Shown piece by piece: positions 42,476 to 51,771 of a stretch of 64,000 nt of DNA. The notes beneath the pieces are model-generated. The model saw nothing but the letters and a program-made list of their open reading frames with translations, had not been told where the DNA came from and did not search any database. The stretch is from Ferrovibrio sp046297595. GTDB lineage: Bacteria > Pseudomonadota > Alphaproteobacteria > Ferrovibrionales > Ferrovibrionaceae. The DNA lies in NCBI RefSeq assembly GCF_046297595.1, contig NZ_JBKBHT010000002.1, positions 496,001 to 560,000 on the forward strand. Reading direction: 5' to 3'. Numbering within the stretch: position 1 is the stretch's first letter; the number at the start of each line of letters is the position of its first letter. The translations under genes and the position numbers were made by a program.

Positions 42476-43123
42476 TCAGGCCTGCGGCCAGTTTTCCGCC
42501 CAGGCGATGCCCTGCTTCTGCATCATGCGCTGAAAAGCCGGCCGGATATGGGTGGCGCCCACCACGCGGCGGATATTCCGTCCTTGCCACATCGGCCGGG
42601 CCAGGAAACGGCTCCAGCGTGCGAGCATCGTCAGATAGATGTCGCAGGTCGTGAACTGTTCGCCGGTCACCCAGCGATGGCTGCCGATCCCGTCGTCCAA
42701 TACCTGGAATGCGCGATACAGCTTTTCTTCGGCGGCGCCTTTGAGGGCGGCCTGCTGCCCCGCATCGGCGAAGGTCCAGTCGGGATGGAACCAGTCGATG
42801 AAGGCAACTTGCACGGTGTTGGTCATGAAGGTCAGCCACTGGTAATGCCGGCCGCGGGCATGGCTGCCCAATGGCGGTGCTAGATTGGCTTCGGGATGCC
42901 GGTCGCTCAGATACTGGCAGATCGCCGCAGTCTCGAAGATGACGAAATCGCCATCCACCAGAGTCGGGATGCGACCGTTCGGATTGAGCTTTTTATACTC
43001 CGCCTGCTCGTGTTCCCTGGCGGCGATGTCCAGCTTCACCATCTCGTAGGCGGCGCCGATTTCTTCCAGAACGGCCTGCGGCGCCATTGCCGCGGTGCCA
43101 GGCGCCCAAAACAGCTTGTACAT
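42476..43123 (-). CDS. Glutathione S-transferase family protein
   Basis: A 215-residue two-domain GST. The thioredoxin-like N-terminal domain has LFWAPGTAAMAPQAVLEEIG (active Ser/Thr position near residue 10) and GRIPTLVDGDFVIFETAAIC with the cis-Pro and glutathione-binding E/S-type site; the all-helical C-terminal domain has EQFTTCDIYLTMLARW. Endogenous substrate unknown. It is downstream of purH on the same strand with an 18-base gap, perhaps cotranscribed. Confidence 0.9.
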   Translation of the reverse strand: MYKLFWAPGTAAMAPQAVLEEIGAAYEMVKLDIAAREHEQAEYKKLNPNGRIPTLVDGDFVIFETAAICQYLSDRHPEANLAPPLGSHARGRHYQWLTFMTNTVQVAFIDWFHPDWTFADAGQQAALKGAAEEKLYRAFQVLDDGIGSHRWVTGEQFTTCDIYLTMLARWSRFLARPMWQGRNIRRVVGATHIRPAFQRMMQKQGIAWAENWPQA

Positions 43124-43141
43124 CGCGCGATGCCTTTCCGG

Positions 43142-44728
43142 TCAGTGGCGGAAATGGCGCATGCCGGTGAACACCATGGCAAGGCCCGCCTTGTTGGCGG
43201 CGTCGATCACTTCCTGGTCGCGGATCGAACCGCCCGGCTGGATCACGGCGGTGGCGCCGGCCTCGACCAGCACTTCCAGGCCGTCGGCAAACGGGAAAAA
43301 GGCATCCGAGGCGGCCACCGAGCCTTTCGTGAGTGCATCAGATAGCCCCGCGGCCTTGGCGGCATCCTGGGCCTTGCGATAGGCGATGCGGGCGGAGTCC
43401 ACGCGGCTCATCTGGCCGGCGCCGATACCGACGGTGGCGCCGTTCCTGGCATAAACAATGGTGTTCGATTTCACATGCTTGCCGACGCGGAAGGCGAACA
43501 GCATGTCGGCCAGTTCCTGCGGGGTCGGTGCGCGCTCGGTCACCACCTTGAGGTCGGCCTCGGTGATGCGGCCGGCGTCCCGCGTTTGCACCAGATAGCC
43601 GCCGGCCACCGATTTCACGAACCAGCCCGGTGCCACCGGATCGGCCATGCCGCCGGTGATCAGCAGGCGCAGGTTCTTCTTTGCCGCCAGAAATGCCTTG
43701 GCGTCGTCATCCGCATCGGGGGCGACGATCACCTCGGTGAAGATGGCGCCGATCTTCTCGGCGGTGGCCTTGTCGAGCTTGCGGTTCATGGCGACGATGC
43801 CGCCGAAAGCCGAGGTGGAATCGCAGCGCAGGGCCGCGTCCCAGGCCGCCGACAGCGTATCGGCCATCGCCACGCCACAGGGATTGGCGTGCTTTATGAT
43901 GGCAATGGTAGGCTTGTCGGAAAATTCCGACACCAGCTCGAAAGCCGCATCCGTGTCGTTCAGGTTATTGTAGCTGAGTTCCTTGCCCTGCAGCTGTTTC
44001 GCCGAGGCCACGCCGGGGCGTTTGTCGCCGGTGACGTAGAAGGCCGCCTGCTGATGCGGGTTCTCGCCATAGCGGAGCGTCTGCTTGCGCTCGGCCGAGA
44101 GCAGCAGGGTGGGCGGGAAATCCTCGCCATTCTGCCGCGCGAACCAGGTGGCGATCATGCTGTCGTAGTTGCCGGTATGAGCATAGGCCTTGGCGGCCAG
44201 CTCGCGGCGCAGTTTCAGCGGCGTGGCGCCGTTATTGGCCTTCAGGGCCTCCAGCACCTTGGCGTAATCGGCCACATCCACCACCACGTTCACATAGCCA
44301 TGGTTCTTCGCCGCCGAGCGGATCATCGCTGGGCCGCCGATATCGATATTCTCGATGCAGGTGGGGAAATCGGCGCCCTTGGCCACCGTGGCGGCGAAGG
44401 GATAGAGGTTCACGACCACGAGGTCGATCGGCGGAATGTTGTGCTTGTCCATCGCCGCCTTGTGCTCGGGCTCGTCGCGCAGGGCCAGGATGCCGCCATG
44501 GATGGTGGGATGCAGGGTCTTCACCCGTCCGTCCATCATCTCGGGGAAGCCGGTATGCTCGGCCACTTCCCTCACCGCCACGCCGGCATCCTTCAGGGCC
44601 TTGTAGGTGCCGCCGGTGGACAGGATCTCGATACCGAAGCCGGCCAGCGCCTTGCCGAACTCCACCAGCCCGGTCTTGTCGGAAACGGAAAGCAGCGCAC
44701 GGCGCACGTGGATCAGGTCGGCGGACAT
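43142..44728 (-). CDS. purH: Bifunctional AICAR formyltransferase / IMP cyclohydrolase
   Basis: Catalyses the last two steps of purine synthesis to IMP. The 528-residue protein has the N-terminal cyclohydrolase (MGS-like) domain with VSDKTGLVEFGKALAGFGIE, STGGTYKAL and MMDGRVKTLHPTIHGGILA, and the C-terminal formyltransferase domain with RYGENPHQQAAFYV, IIKHANPCGVA, STSAFGGIVAMNR and the C-terminal SVAASDAFFPFADGLE. ATG 44728 (MSADLIHVRRALLSVSDKTG) is chosen over a longer frame to 44812. Confidence 0.97.
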   Translation of the reverse strand: MSADLIHVRRALLSVSDKTGLVEFGKALAGFGIEILSTGGTYKALKDAGVAVREVAEHTGFPEMMDGRVKTLHPTIHGGILALRDEPEHKAAMDKHNIPPIDLVVVNLYPFAATVAKGADFPTCIENIDIGGPAMIRSAAKNHGYVNVVVDVADYAKVLEALKANNGATPLKLRRELAAKAYAHTGNYDSMIATWFARQNGEDFPPTLLLSAERKQTLRYGENPHQQAAFYVTGDKRPGVASAKQLQGKELSYNNLNDTDAAFELVSEFSDKPTIAIIKHANPCGVAMADTLSAAWDAALRCDSTSAFGGIVAMNRKLDKATAEKIGAIFTEVIVAPDADDDAKAFLAAKKNLRLLITGGMADPVAPGWFVKSVAGGYLVQTRDAGRITEADLKVVTERAPTPQELADMLFAFRVGKHVKSNTIVYARNGATVGIGAGQMSRVDSARIAYRKAQDAAKAAGLSDALTKGSVAASDAFFPFADGLEVLVEAGATAVIQPGGSIRDQEVIDAANKAGLAMVFTGMRHFRH

Positions 44729-44872
44729 CGGCAGGGGCCTCGTTGGCGAGAGAGGGAAGGCGGCGAGGCTATAGCATGATGCGGCCACCCCCGGAAGGCG
44801 TGTAAAACCCATCCTAATTCAATGGCTTACAGGATTTGTGCCGGGCCGCGATCCATGCTACACGAGGCCCCC

Positions 44873-45826
44873 ATGCGCTCCTATCTGGAATTCGAGAAGC
44901 CAATCGCCGAGCTTGAGGCGAAGATCGCCGAGCTCAGGCAGCTGGTCGACAGCGGCAATACCGACATCGCGGAAGACCTGGAAAAGCTGGAGGCCAAGGC
45001 CGCCCAGCAGCTGCAGGCCACCTATGCCAAACTGGGTGCCTGGCAGAAAACCCAGGTTGCCCGCCATCAGGACCGGCCGCATTTCGCCGATTACGTGGCC
45101 GGCCTGATCGAGGATTTCGTGCCGCTGGCCGGCGACCGCAATTTTGCCGAGGATGCCGCCATCGTCGGTGGCATGGGGCGTTTCCGCGGCCGGGCCGTGA
45201 TGGTGATGGGCCATGAGAAGGGCCGCACCACCGAAAGCCGGCTAAAGCACAATTTCGGCATGGCCAAGCCGGAAGGCTATCGCAAGGCGATCCGCCTGAT
45301 GCGCATGGCCGACCGGTTCCGCCTGCCGGTGATCACGCTTGTGGATACCGCCGGTGCTTATCCCGGCGTGCAGGCGGAAGAACGCGGCCAGGCCGAAGCC
45401 ATCGCGCGGGCCATCGACTGCTGCCTCGATATCCGTGTGCCGCTGGTGGCCGCTATCGTGGGCGAAGGCGGTTCGGGCGGCGCCGTGGCGCTGGCGGCTG
45501 CCAACCGCGTGCTGATGTTTGAACACGCGATCTATTCGGTGATTTCGCCCGAAGGCTGCGCTGCGATCCTGTGGAATGATGGATCGAAGGCACAGGATGC
45601 CGCCGAGGCTTTGCGCGTCACGGCGGAAGACTTGTTGAAGCTGAAAGTGGTGGACGAGATCGTGAAGGAGCCCATTGGCGGCGCCCATCGCGATCCAGCC
45701 CGTGCCATCGCCGCGCTGGGCGATGCGCTGGATGCCAGCCTGCGTGGCCTGCTGGGTCAGGAACCGGGTAGCCTGCGCGAGGCGCGTCGGCGCAAATTCC
45801 TTGAGATGGGCAGTCACGGGCTTTAA
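44873..45826 (+). CDS. accA: Acetyl-CoA carboxylase carboxyltransferase subunit alpha
   Basis: Part of the enzyme that makes malonyl-CoA for fatty acid synthesis. The 317-residue protein starts MRSYLEFEKPIAELEAKI and has the carboxyltransferase core HEKGRTTESRLKHNFGMAKPEGYRKA, VDTAGAYPGVQAEERGQ and VGEGGSGGAVALAAANRVLM followed by VISPEGCAAILW. The start at 44873 is the usual AccA start; there is no partner accD nearby. A terminator lies 27 bases after the stop. Confidence 0.97.
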   Translation: MRSYLEFEKPIAELEAKIAELRQLVDSGNTDIAEDLEKLEAKAAQQLQATYAKLGAWQKTQVARHQDRPHFADYVAGLIEDFVPLAGDRNFAEDAAIVGGMGRFRGRAVMVMGHEKGRTTESRLKHNFGMAKPEGYRKAIRLMRMADRFRLPVITLVDTAGAYPGVQAEERGQAEAIARAIDCCLDIRVPLVAAIVGEGGSGGAVALAAANRVLMFEHAIYSVISPEGCAAILWNDGSKAQDAAEALRVTAEDLLKLKVVDEIVKEPIGGAHRDPARAIAALGDALDASLRGLLGQEPGSLREARRRKFLEMGSHGL

Positions 45827-45850
45827 GCCGCCCATTGCCTGGAAACGGCA

Positions 45851-46492
45851 TCAGGCCCGCGGCATGCGCTGCGGGCCTTTTTGTATCTGGCTGGTTCCGA
45901 TGAAATCCGTCACCAGCGATGCGATGTCTGCCGCGCGCTCACGCGGGAAGCCGTGATCGCCACCTTTGATCACATGCAGCGTCGCCTGAGGCAGCAGGTC
46001 CTGCAGGTGACGGCCAATGCTCACCGGGCTGATCGAATCCGCATCTCCCCAGAGCAGCAGCACCGGCATGCGGATATCGCCGATCTGCGGCGTGTGATCG
46101 GCCCGGGCCTTCATGATCCAGTCAGCCGCGCGCGGATATTCCGCACGATACTCCGGCCGCCAGTCGGTGGCGCCGAAGCGCGCAACATCGAGGCCGCCCG
46201 AGGCGGCGGTCAGCACCATGCGGCTGATCCGCTGCGGATGCCGCAGCGCCAGCCGCATGGCGAAGATGCCGCCCATCGAATGGGCCAGAATCACGTTGCC
46301 GCTCGGTGCCAGATGCTTTTCCGCATGCTGCGTCAGGGCATCCAGGCTATCATAGCCCGGCGCATGCGGCTCGTGCCCCAGGCCTGGCCAGTTCAGGTAG
46401 GTCTTTTCCCATGCATCGGGCAGCAACTGCCCGAGCGGATGCCAGAATTCCGCCGCACCCCCGGCGCCGGGCAGGAAGAGCAAATGCGTCAT
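45851..46492 (-). CDS. Alpha/beta hydrolase
   Basis: A 213-residue hydrolase-fold protein beginning MTHLLFLPGAGGAAEFW. Nucleophile elbow AHSMGG, acidic residue in LLLWGDADSISPV and catalytic His in GGDHGFPRE. It is convergent with accA; the accA terminator lies in its last codons. The longer upstream frame to 46663 would overlap the second hybrid kinase gene on the other strand, so I took ATG 46492. Substrate unknown. Confidence 0.85.
   Translation of the reverse strand: MTHLLFLPGAGGAAEFWHPLGQLLPDAWEKTYLNWPGLGHEPHAPGYDSLDALTQHAEKHLAPSGNVILAHSMGGIFAMRLALRHPQRISRMVLTAASGGLDVARFGATDWRPEYRAEYPRAADWIMKARADHTPQIGDIRMPVLLLWGDADSISPVSIGRHLQDLLPQATLHVIKGGDHGFPRERAADIASLVTDFIGTSQIQKGPQRMPRA
45853..45882 (+). 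terminator. Rho-independent terminator of accA
   Basis: Stem AGGCCCGC (45853-45860) with GCGGGCCT (45871-45878) followed by a T run (45878-45882). It overlaps the last codons of the convergent hydrolase gene, so those codons double as terminator. Confidence 0.85.
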
Positions 46493-46585
46493 ACTACAAC
46501 CTATAACAGCGATTTCAGGTTGGCGGCAGCAGTGATACATTAATTTCGAGACAAGAATCGGCGCAGCGGCCAGAGGGGAGGCAGC

Positions 46586-48157
46586 ATGCAGCCCGTCAAC
46601 GAACATGCCGAACGGCCGGAGAGTTCCGGTCATGCAGAGAGCGACTTGCATGCGGCGCTGCATTCCGTGCGATACGGCATCCTGCTGCTAGATAGCGATC
46701 TCCGGGCGATTTTCATTAATCGCGCCTTTCGTCAAATGTGGCGTCTACCGGATTCGATTGCGGACAATACCCCTCTTTTCTCGGCATTGCTTGAACACGG
46801 CTGGAGTCAGGGATTCTATCGCGCCACCGAAGCCGAAAAGCAGAGTTACCTTGCCGGCCGCATGGCGCAGATCGAGCGTCTGGATGGCTCCGGCCAGGTG
46901 GATCTGGATTTGCAGGATGGCCGCACGCTCCGGTCTGAAATCGTTACGCTGCCGAATGGCCAGCGCATGATCACGTATATGGATATCACCCCTCTGATTG
47001 AGGCCTCGCGGGCGGCCGAAGGTGCCAACCGCGCAAAATCCGACTTCCTGTCGGGCATGAGCCACGAGCTGCGCACGCCGCTGAACGCGATCCTCGGTTT
47101 TGCCCAATTGCTGCAGATGCCGAATATAGGATCGCTGACTGGCCGCCAGCAGGAATTCGTGGATTACATCCTGCGCGGCGGCACGCATCTGCTGCGTCTG
47201 ATAGACGACGTGCTGAGTTTCGCCAAACTGGATGCCGGCAAGCTGCCAATCCGCATCGAGATATTCGCCCCGCAGGTCGTGATCGCTGACCTCGAGCCTA
47301 TCGTCAACCCGCTGGCTCGCGAGGCGGGCATCAATCTGCACTGGCCCGAGGCCGCAAACTTGCCGTTGTTGCGGGCGGACCGCGTGCGCACGGTACAGGC
47401 GCTGCTTAACCTGCTTTCCAATGCCATCAAATATAACCGGCCCATGGGCCAGGTGTGGCTTCGCATCTCTCCCAATGAGACGCGGTTACGCTTTACAGTG
47501 CAGGACGATGGGCCTGGCATCCCATACGAGCGGCAGGCCGAGCTGTTCCAGCCGTTCAACCGCCTCGGGCGCGAGGCAGGGGGCATCGAGGGCAGCGGTA
47601 TCGGGCTGGCGCTGACCCGCAAACTGGTGGAGTCGATGGGCGGGCAGATCGATTTCGACAGTCGCCATGGCGAAGGCAGTCAGTTTTGGATCGAATTGCC
47701 TTTAGGGCGGGCAACGCCGACGGCGGTGCCCACAACGGGCGGGGCGGAGCAGGCAGAGAATACGACAGTGCTGCGTGGGGGCTTTACGCTGCTCTACATC
47801 GAGGATCACGCACCGAACCGGATGCTCATGCAGCATCTGATGGCCACGCTGCCGGATGTAAGTTATCACTCTGCCGCCACCGGGCAGGCAGGTTTGGAGC
47901 TGGCGCGTCGTGTGCGGCCAGATGTGATCCTGGTCGATATCAACCTGCCCGATACCGATGGTTATCGCGTATTACAGGCGTTGCGTTCCGATCCGGAGAC
48001 GGCCGCGATTCCGGTCGCGGCGCTGACCTCGGAGGTGCATCCCGATGCAATTGCCCGCGGGCGGCAGGCGGGCTTCGAACTCTATTTCGCCAAGCCGATC
48101 GACTTTGCATATTTGCTCTCTGGGCTGGACCGGCTGCTGCGTCGGCGGAAAGCCTAA
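46586..48157 (+). CDS. Hybrid sensor histidine kinase (PAS-HisKA-HATPase-REC)
   Basis: A 523-residue soluble hybrid kinase. PAS-like sensor (about 22-138; GILLLDSDLRAIFINRAFRQ), HisKA with H160 in SGMSHELRTPLNAILGFAQL, HATPase (about 262-375; LLNLLSNAIKYN, VQDDGPGIP, EGSGIGLALTRKLVESMGG) and a receiver (about 400-520) with D451 in LVDINLPDTDGY and Lys in YFAKPIDF. There is no output domain and no regulator next to it, so the receiver probably passes phosphate on by a phosphorelay. The gene overlaps the convergent MaoC gene by four bases. Confidence 0.92.
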   Translation: MQPVNEHAERPESSGHAESDLHAALHSVRYGILLLDSDLRAIFINRAFRQMWRLPDSIADNTPLFSALLEHGWSQGFYRATEAEKQSYLAGRMAQIERLDGSGQVDLDLQDGRTLRSEIVTLPNGQRMITYMDITPLIEASRAAEGANRAKSDFLSGMSHELRTPLNAILGFAQLLQMPNIGSLTGRQQEFVDYILRGGTHLLRLIDDVLSFAKLDAGKLPIRIEIFAPQVVIADLEPIVNPLAREAGINLHWPEAANLPLLRADRVRTVQALLNLLSNAIKYNRPMGQVWLRISPNETRLRFTVQDDGPGIPYERQAELFQPFNRLGREAGGIEGSGIGLALTRKLVESMGGQIDFDSRHGEGSQFWIELPLGRATPTAVPTTGGAEQAENTTVLRGGFTLLYIEDHAPNRMLMQHLMATLPDVSYHSAATGQAGLELARRVRPDVILVDINLPDTDGYRVLQALRSDPETAAIPVAALTSEVHPDAIARGRQAGFELYFAKPIDFAYLLSGLDRLLRRRKA

Positions 48158-48606
48158 GACCGCTTCAGCACCATCTGGGTACCAAAGAAGCTCATCACGG
48201 TCTCGCCCGTCTGGTTCTCGATCCAGTATTTCATGCGTACGATGCCGCGATCCGGCTTCGATGCGCTTTCGCGCTTGTCCTCGATGCGGGCGCGGCCATA
48301 CAGCGTATCGCCCGGCCGCACCGGCATGAACCAGCGGATTTCGTCAAGTCCCGGCGAGCCCATGCTGCCCTTGCCCAGCAGGCCGGCCTGCAGCAGCATG
48401 CGGAAACCCAGCAGCCCGGTCTGCCAGCCCGAGGCGATCAGGCCGCCATAGGGCGATTTCTCGGCCGCCAGTTTGTCTAGGTGGAAGGGCTGCGGATCGT
48501 AGGTGAAGGCAAAGGCGAGAATCTCCGCCTCCGAGATCGTCACGCCATCGGCCCTGATGATCTCGCCAACCGTGTAATCCTCGAACCAGCGCTCGCTTCT
48601 GCTCAT
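48154..48606 (-). CDS. MaoC-like hot-dog fold dehydratase
   Basis: A 150-residue R-specific enoyl-CoA hydratase-like protein. The hydratase motif is seen as ILAFAFTYDPQPFHLDKLAA with Asp and His, followed by GGLIASGWQTGLLGFRML. It is downstream of the epoxide hydrolase gene with a 3-base gap, so both may work in one fatty acid or acyl-CoA related route. Confidence 0.9.
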   Translation of the reverse strand: MSRSERWFEDYTVGEIIRADGVTISEAEILAFAFTYDPQPFHLDKLAAEKSPYGGLIASGWQTGLLGFRMLLQAGLLGKGSMGSPGLDEIRWFMPVRPGDTLYGRARIEDKRESASKPDRGIVRMKYWIENQTGETVMSFFGTQMVLKRS

Positions 48607-48609
48607 TGC

Positions 48610-49797
48610 TCACACACTCACATTGCGGAAAAACGACTGCACATCCTGGATGAAGGCATCGGGCTGTTCCATCGCCACGAAATGGCCGCCGCGTTCCAGG
48701 TCTCGACGATGTGTCACGTTATAACCGCGCTCCAGCCACCCCTTTGGCGGCGGCGGCACCATGTCCCAGGGCGGCAGCAGGAAACCGGTTGGCACGCTCA
48801 CGAATTCGCTGGGTTTCAGCGTCATGTCGCCTGACCTCACGGCGGCCCAGTACATCCAGGTCGAGGTCGTCGCCGTGCCAGTCAGCCAGTAGAGCGCGAC
48901 ATTGGCGATCATATGATCGATATCGAAGGGCGGATCCTGTTCGACAGGAGCGCGGGCGAAACCGTGGAATTTTTCCGCGATCCAGCCGGCCAGCCCCGCC
49001 GGGCTGTCGCTCAGGCCGTAGCCCAGCGTGGTGGGCTTGGTGCTCTGGATGGCGAAATAGCCGCTCTCGGCGCCCTGGATCTTCTTGGTGCGGGCGATCC
49101 ATTCCTTTTCGGCCGCCGTGAAGGGGGTCGAATCTTTGGTCAGGGGTGGGCGAAGCGGCACCATGTTGAGATGCAGCATGATGGCGTGATCGGGATAGTC
49201 TGCGCCCAGCCAGCTTGAGACGATCGAGCCCCAGTCGCCCGCCTGTACCAGGAAACGGCCGAATCCCAGCACCTCCACCATCAGGTCGCACCACAGCTTC
49301 GCCACCGCACGCGGACCGATGGGTTTCTCCAGCGGCATCGAGAAGCCATAACCCGGCAGGCTGGGGCAAATCACCGTGAAGGCATCTGCCGCCTTGCCGC
49401 CGAACCGTTCGGGATGCGCCAGCTTCTCGATCACATCGATGAATTCCAGAACCGAACCGGGCCAGCCATGGGTGAGCAGCAGCGGTCTCGGATTATCGCC
49501 TGAGCCGGGTTCGATCAGGAAATGCACGCTCTGCAGTTTGCCGGTATCGGGCCGTTTCAGCGCCACGCGATATTGCAGGAAGCGGTTCAGCCGCGCTTCC
49601 CAGTGCCGCCAGTCAAAGCCATCCTGCCAGCGCGCTATAAAGCGGCGCATGTAATGCCCGTTGCTGCCATATTGCCAGGCGGCATCTTCGGGTTCGGCGG
49701 GAAAACGCGTCAGCGCCAGCCGCTGGCGCAGGTCGGCCAATGCCGCCTCTGGAATCGCGACGGTGAATTTTTCCGCAGCCGGGGCGAGGCGCAACAT
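48610..49797 (-). CDS. Epoxide hydrolase (EH N-terminal plus alpha/beta hydrolase)
   Basis: A 395-residue epoxide hydrolase of the microsomal-like type. The N-terminal EHN domain covers about 1-110 (FTVAIPEAALADLRQRLALT), followed by the hydrolase fold with the oxyanion motif LLLTHGWPGSVLEF and the nucleophile Asp in VQAGDWGSIVSSWLG; the His is probably in RGGHFVAMEQP. It hydrates epoxides to diols. It directly follows the LysE gene with one base between, and precedes MaoC, forming a three-gene unit. Confidence 0.92.
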   Translation of the reverse strand: MLRLAPAAEKFTVAIPEAALADLRQRLALTRFPAEPEDAAWQYGSNGHYMRRFIARWQDGFDWRHWEARLNRFLQYRVALKRPDTGKLQSVHFLIEPGSGDNPRPLLLTHGWPGSVLEFIDVIEKLAHPERFGGKAADAFTVICPSLPGYGFSMPLEKPIGPRAVAKLWCDLMVEVLGFGRFLVQAGDWGSIVSSWLGADYPDHAIMLHLNMVPLRPPLTKDSTPFTAAEKEWIARTKKIQGAESGYFAIQSTKPTTLGYGLSDSPAGLAGWIAEKFHGFARAPVEQDPPFDIDHMIANVALYWLTGTATTSTWMYWAAVRSGDMTLKPSEFVSVPTGFLLPPWDMVPPPPKGWLERGYNVTHRRDLERGGHFVAMEQPDAFIQDVQSFFRNVSV

Positions 49798-49798
49798 G

Positions 49799-50425
49799 TC
49801 AGCTTCGCTTCAGCGTGGCGGTCAGCAGGCCGGCGCCGATCAGCATGCTGCCGCCGGCGCGGTTCACCCAGGTCATGGCATGTGGCGATGCGATGCGCCG
49901 GCGTGCGCCACCCATGACGGCGATGTAACCAATCTGCGTGCCCGTGGCGATCACGTTGAAGGTCAGGGTCAATGCGATCACCTGCGGCCAGAGCGGCCGG
50001 GCCGGATCGATGAACTGCGGCAGGAAGGCGGCAAAGAAGAGGATGCCCTTCGGATTCAGCAGCGTGACGATGAAGGTCTGACCGATGGCCTTGCCCATGC
50101 CGCTGCGTGTCGCAGCGACGGGCGTCGGTGCGCTGGCCGGCGCGCGCCAGAGCTTGATGCCCAGCCAGACCAGGTAGCCGGCGCCCAGCCACTTCATCAC
50201 CAGGAACGCTTCGGCGGAAGCTGCCAGCAGCGCACTGAAGCCCAGCACCGAAAGTGCGATGGCGCAGATGTCGCCCAGGATCACGCCAGCCAGGCTGGCA
50301 AGTCCGACGCGCCAGCCGCTGGCCGCCGTATGGCCCAGGATCATCAGGGTGGTGGGCCCGGGAATGGCGATCAATACCGCGGCGGCGGCGGCGAAAGCGA
50401 GCCAGAGGTCGAGACTGATTGGCAT
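49799..50425 (-). CDS. LysE/RhtB family translocator
   Basis: A 208-residue exporter family protein with six hydrophobic segments. The family start ISLDLWLAFAAAAAVLIAIPGPTTLMI (with the PGP motif) and the loop LLNPKGILFFAAFLPQFIDP are clear. It probably exports an amino acid or homoserine lactone-like compound. It heads a unit with the epoxide hydrolase and MaoC genes. Confidence 0.92.
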   Translation of the reverse strand: MPISLDLWLAFAAAAAVLIAIPGPTTLMILGHTAASGWRVGLASLAGVILGDICAIALSVLGFSALLAASAEAFLVMKWLGAGYLVWLGIKLWRAPASAPTPVAATRSGMGKAIGQTFIVTLLNPKGILFFAAFLPQFIDPARPLWPQVIALTLTFNVIATGTQIGYIAVMGGARRRIASPHAMTWVNRAGGSMLIGAGLLTATLKRS

Positions 50426-50533
50426 GCTGATATTCCTCCCTGTCGGCAGCCAGCCATGCCTGAAGCCGGCTTGGCAAGTGCCGGTGGCGACAGGGCGGCA
50501 TTATAAGAACAATAGAAGAAAATTATCTTGAAA

Positions 50534-50551
50534 ATAAGATTAAAATCTTAT
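50534..50551. promoter_or_regulatory. Inverted repeat upstream of the larger peptidoglycan-binding-like gene
   Basis: ATAAGATT-AA-AATCTTAT, perfect arms of 8 bases, in an AT-rich region 43 bases before the start chosen at 50594. A likely operator or promoter element; no regulator gene is adjacent. Confidence 0.45.
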
Positions 50552-50593
50552 ATGATGTGCTCGCATATTGCAAAGCCATATTCGGAGTCACTC

Positions 50594-51514
50594 ATGCCAT
50601 CGCTTTTGGACGACATTGATTTCACGATGCTTTTGGGTCCCGCAGCCCAACCCGAACCAGACGCGGACCCGTTCGGCCGCATCGGCGCCGGCGATCCGGC
50701 CTGGGAACAGGCACGGGAAGCCTGGATGGGCGGCGCCAGTCTGGAGCGGTTGTTTGGCGACCGGCTGTTCCAACTGAACGACGCAGTCGGCGCCAACAAG
50801 GCGAACCAGCGCGGCGACGTCTTCAAGGTCCAGAGCCTGCTGCATCGGGAAGGCCATCTGGATGCAGAGGCGACCGGTGGTCCGACGGGTTATTGGGGCA
50901 TCCGCGACGATACCGCCATGAAGGCCCTGCAGAAGGAAGGTGGCCTGACGGTCGATGGCTGGGCCGGACCGGGCGGCGAGACGATGAACCATTTTCAGAC
51001 CATCTATCTGCCTCAGCAGGAACAGCCGGACCTGGAGGAGGGGCGAAGATACCAGGCTGAAACGGCGCGCGATCTGGCGTGCCAGCTAGGCCTCGATCCC
51101 GATCAGATCGACATGGAGAATCCGGCGGTGCTGCCGGCCTTGGGTGCGGTGCGGTTCATTCGTTATGGCAATGGCCATGAGCGGCAGAAATCCTTGCAAA
51201 AGGTGCAGGATCTGAAAGCCAGCGATCCGAAGCTGGCCGGACGGCTGCATGCCTTGGCGACCGAGATCGTCAGTCAGCCGCAGTGGCATTATGACAAAAT
51301 GACGCCCGAAGAATTGCGACAGAGGCAGATCAGGCTCGATGAGGCGGCGCATTATATCGACGACAAGGAGAGACGCATTCGCCCTTATCTGCCGAAATAC
51401 ATCAAGCGTATGGATCGCTGGCTTTTCCGGCCGATGTCGGATGCGCTAATTCGGGATGAGCGACAGCGACTACAGGATGAATTGGATCGCCGCCGCGATC
51501 CACGCGACCGCTAG
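50594..51514 (+). CDS. Peptidoglycan-binding-like domain protein (paralogue 1)
   Basis: A protein of about 306 residues with no signal peptide or membrane segment. Residues about 35-160 contain a module shared with the gene at 53076: WMGGASLERLFGD, DVFKVQSLLHREG and GGPTGYW..R.D.A..A, then LTVDGWAGPGGET. The second part is a degenerate PG_binding_1 fold. The C-terminal half (160-306) is charged and helical with no relative I recognise. ATG 50594 is preferred because GGAG lies 6 bases before it; upstream ATGs at 50552 and 50555 and a TTG at 50528 are in frame. Its stop overlaps that of the next, convergent gene. Function unknown. Confidence 0.7.
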   Translation: MPSLLDDIDFTMLLGPAAQPEPDADPFGRIGAGDPAWEQAREAWMGGASLERLFGDRLFQLNDAVGANKANQRGDVFKVQSLLHREGHLDAEATGGPTGYWGIRDDTAMKALQKEGGLTVDGWAGPGGETMNHFQTIYLPQQEQPDLEEGRRYQAETARDLACQLGLDPDQIDMENPAVLPALGAVRFIRYGNGHERQKSLQKVQDLKASDPKLAGRLHALATEIVSQPQWHYDKMTPEELRQRQIRLDEAAHYIDDKERRIRPYLPKYIKRMDRWLFRPMSDALIRDERQRLQDELDRRRDPRDR

Positions 51515-51771
51515 GATCGCGATCGGCGGCGGAAGCGTTGGGCGACGGCGCCCCAGGCTGTGGCGGCCATGACGAGCAGGATTCCCCAGTCCAGCACCGC
51601 CACGGCCATGATGCGGCCAAGCAGTCCGCCGATGCGCTGCCGTGAACGCAGGCGACGGTAGAAACGCGGATAACGCTTAAGGCGCCGAAGCTGGCGACCG
51701 GCATCTTCCTGCACTGCGGTCGTGACGTTATATTGGGTGTCATAGACGATATCGGGTAATTCGGACGGCAT
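51511..51771 (-). CDS. Small single-span membrane protein
   Basis: An 86-residue basic protein, starting MPSELPDIVYDTQYNVTTAV, with an Arg-rich middle (RRLKRYPRFYRRLRSRQR), one hydrophobic segment (IMAVAVLDWGILLVMAATAW) and an Arg-rich tail. The stop codon overlaps the stop of paralogue 1 on the other strand (the shared bases CTAG). A longer version from an ATG at 51819, which has GAGG nearby, is possible. I do not recognise the family; the reading frame beside two compositionally normal genes supports a real gene. Confidence 0.5.
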   Translation of the reverse strand: MPSELPDIVYDTQYNVTTAVQEDAGRQLRRLKRYPRFYRRLRSRQRIGGLLGRIMAVAVLDWGILLVMAATAWGAVAQRFRRRSRS

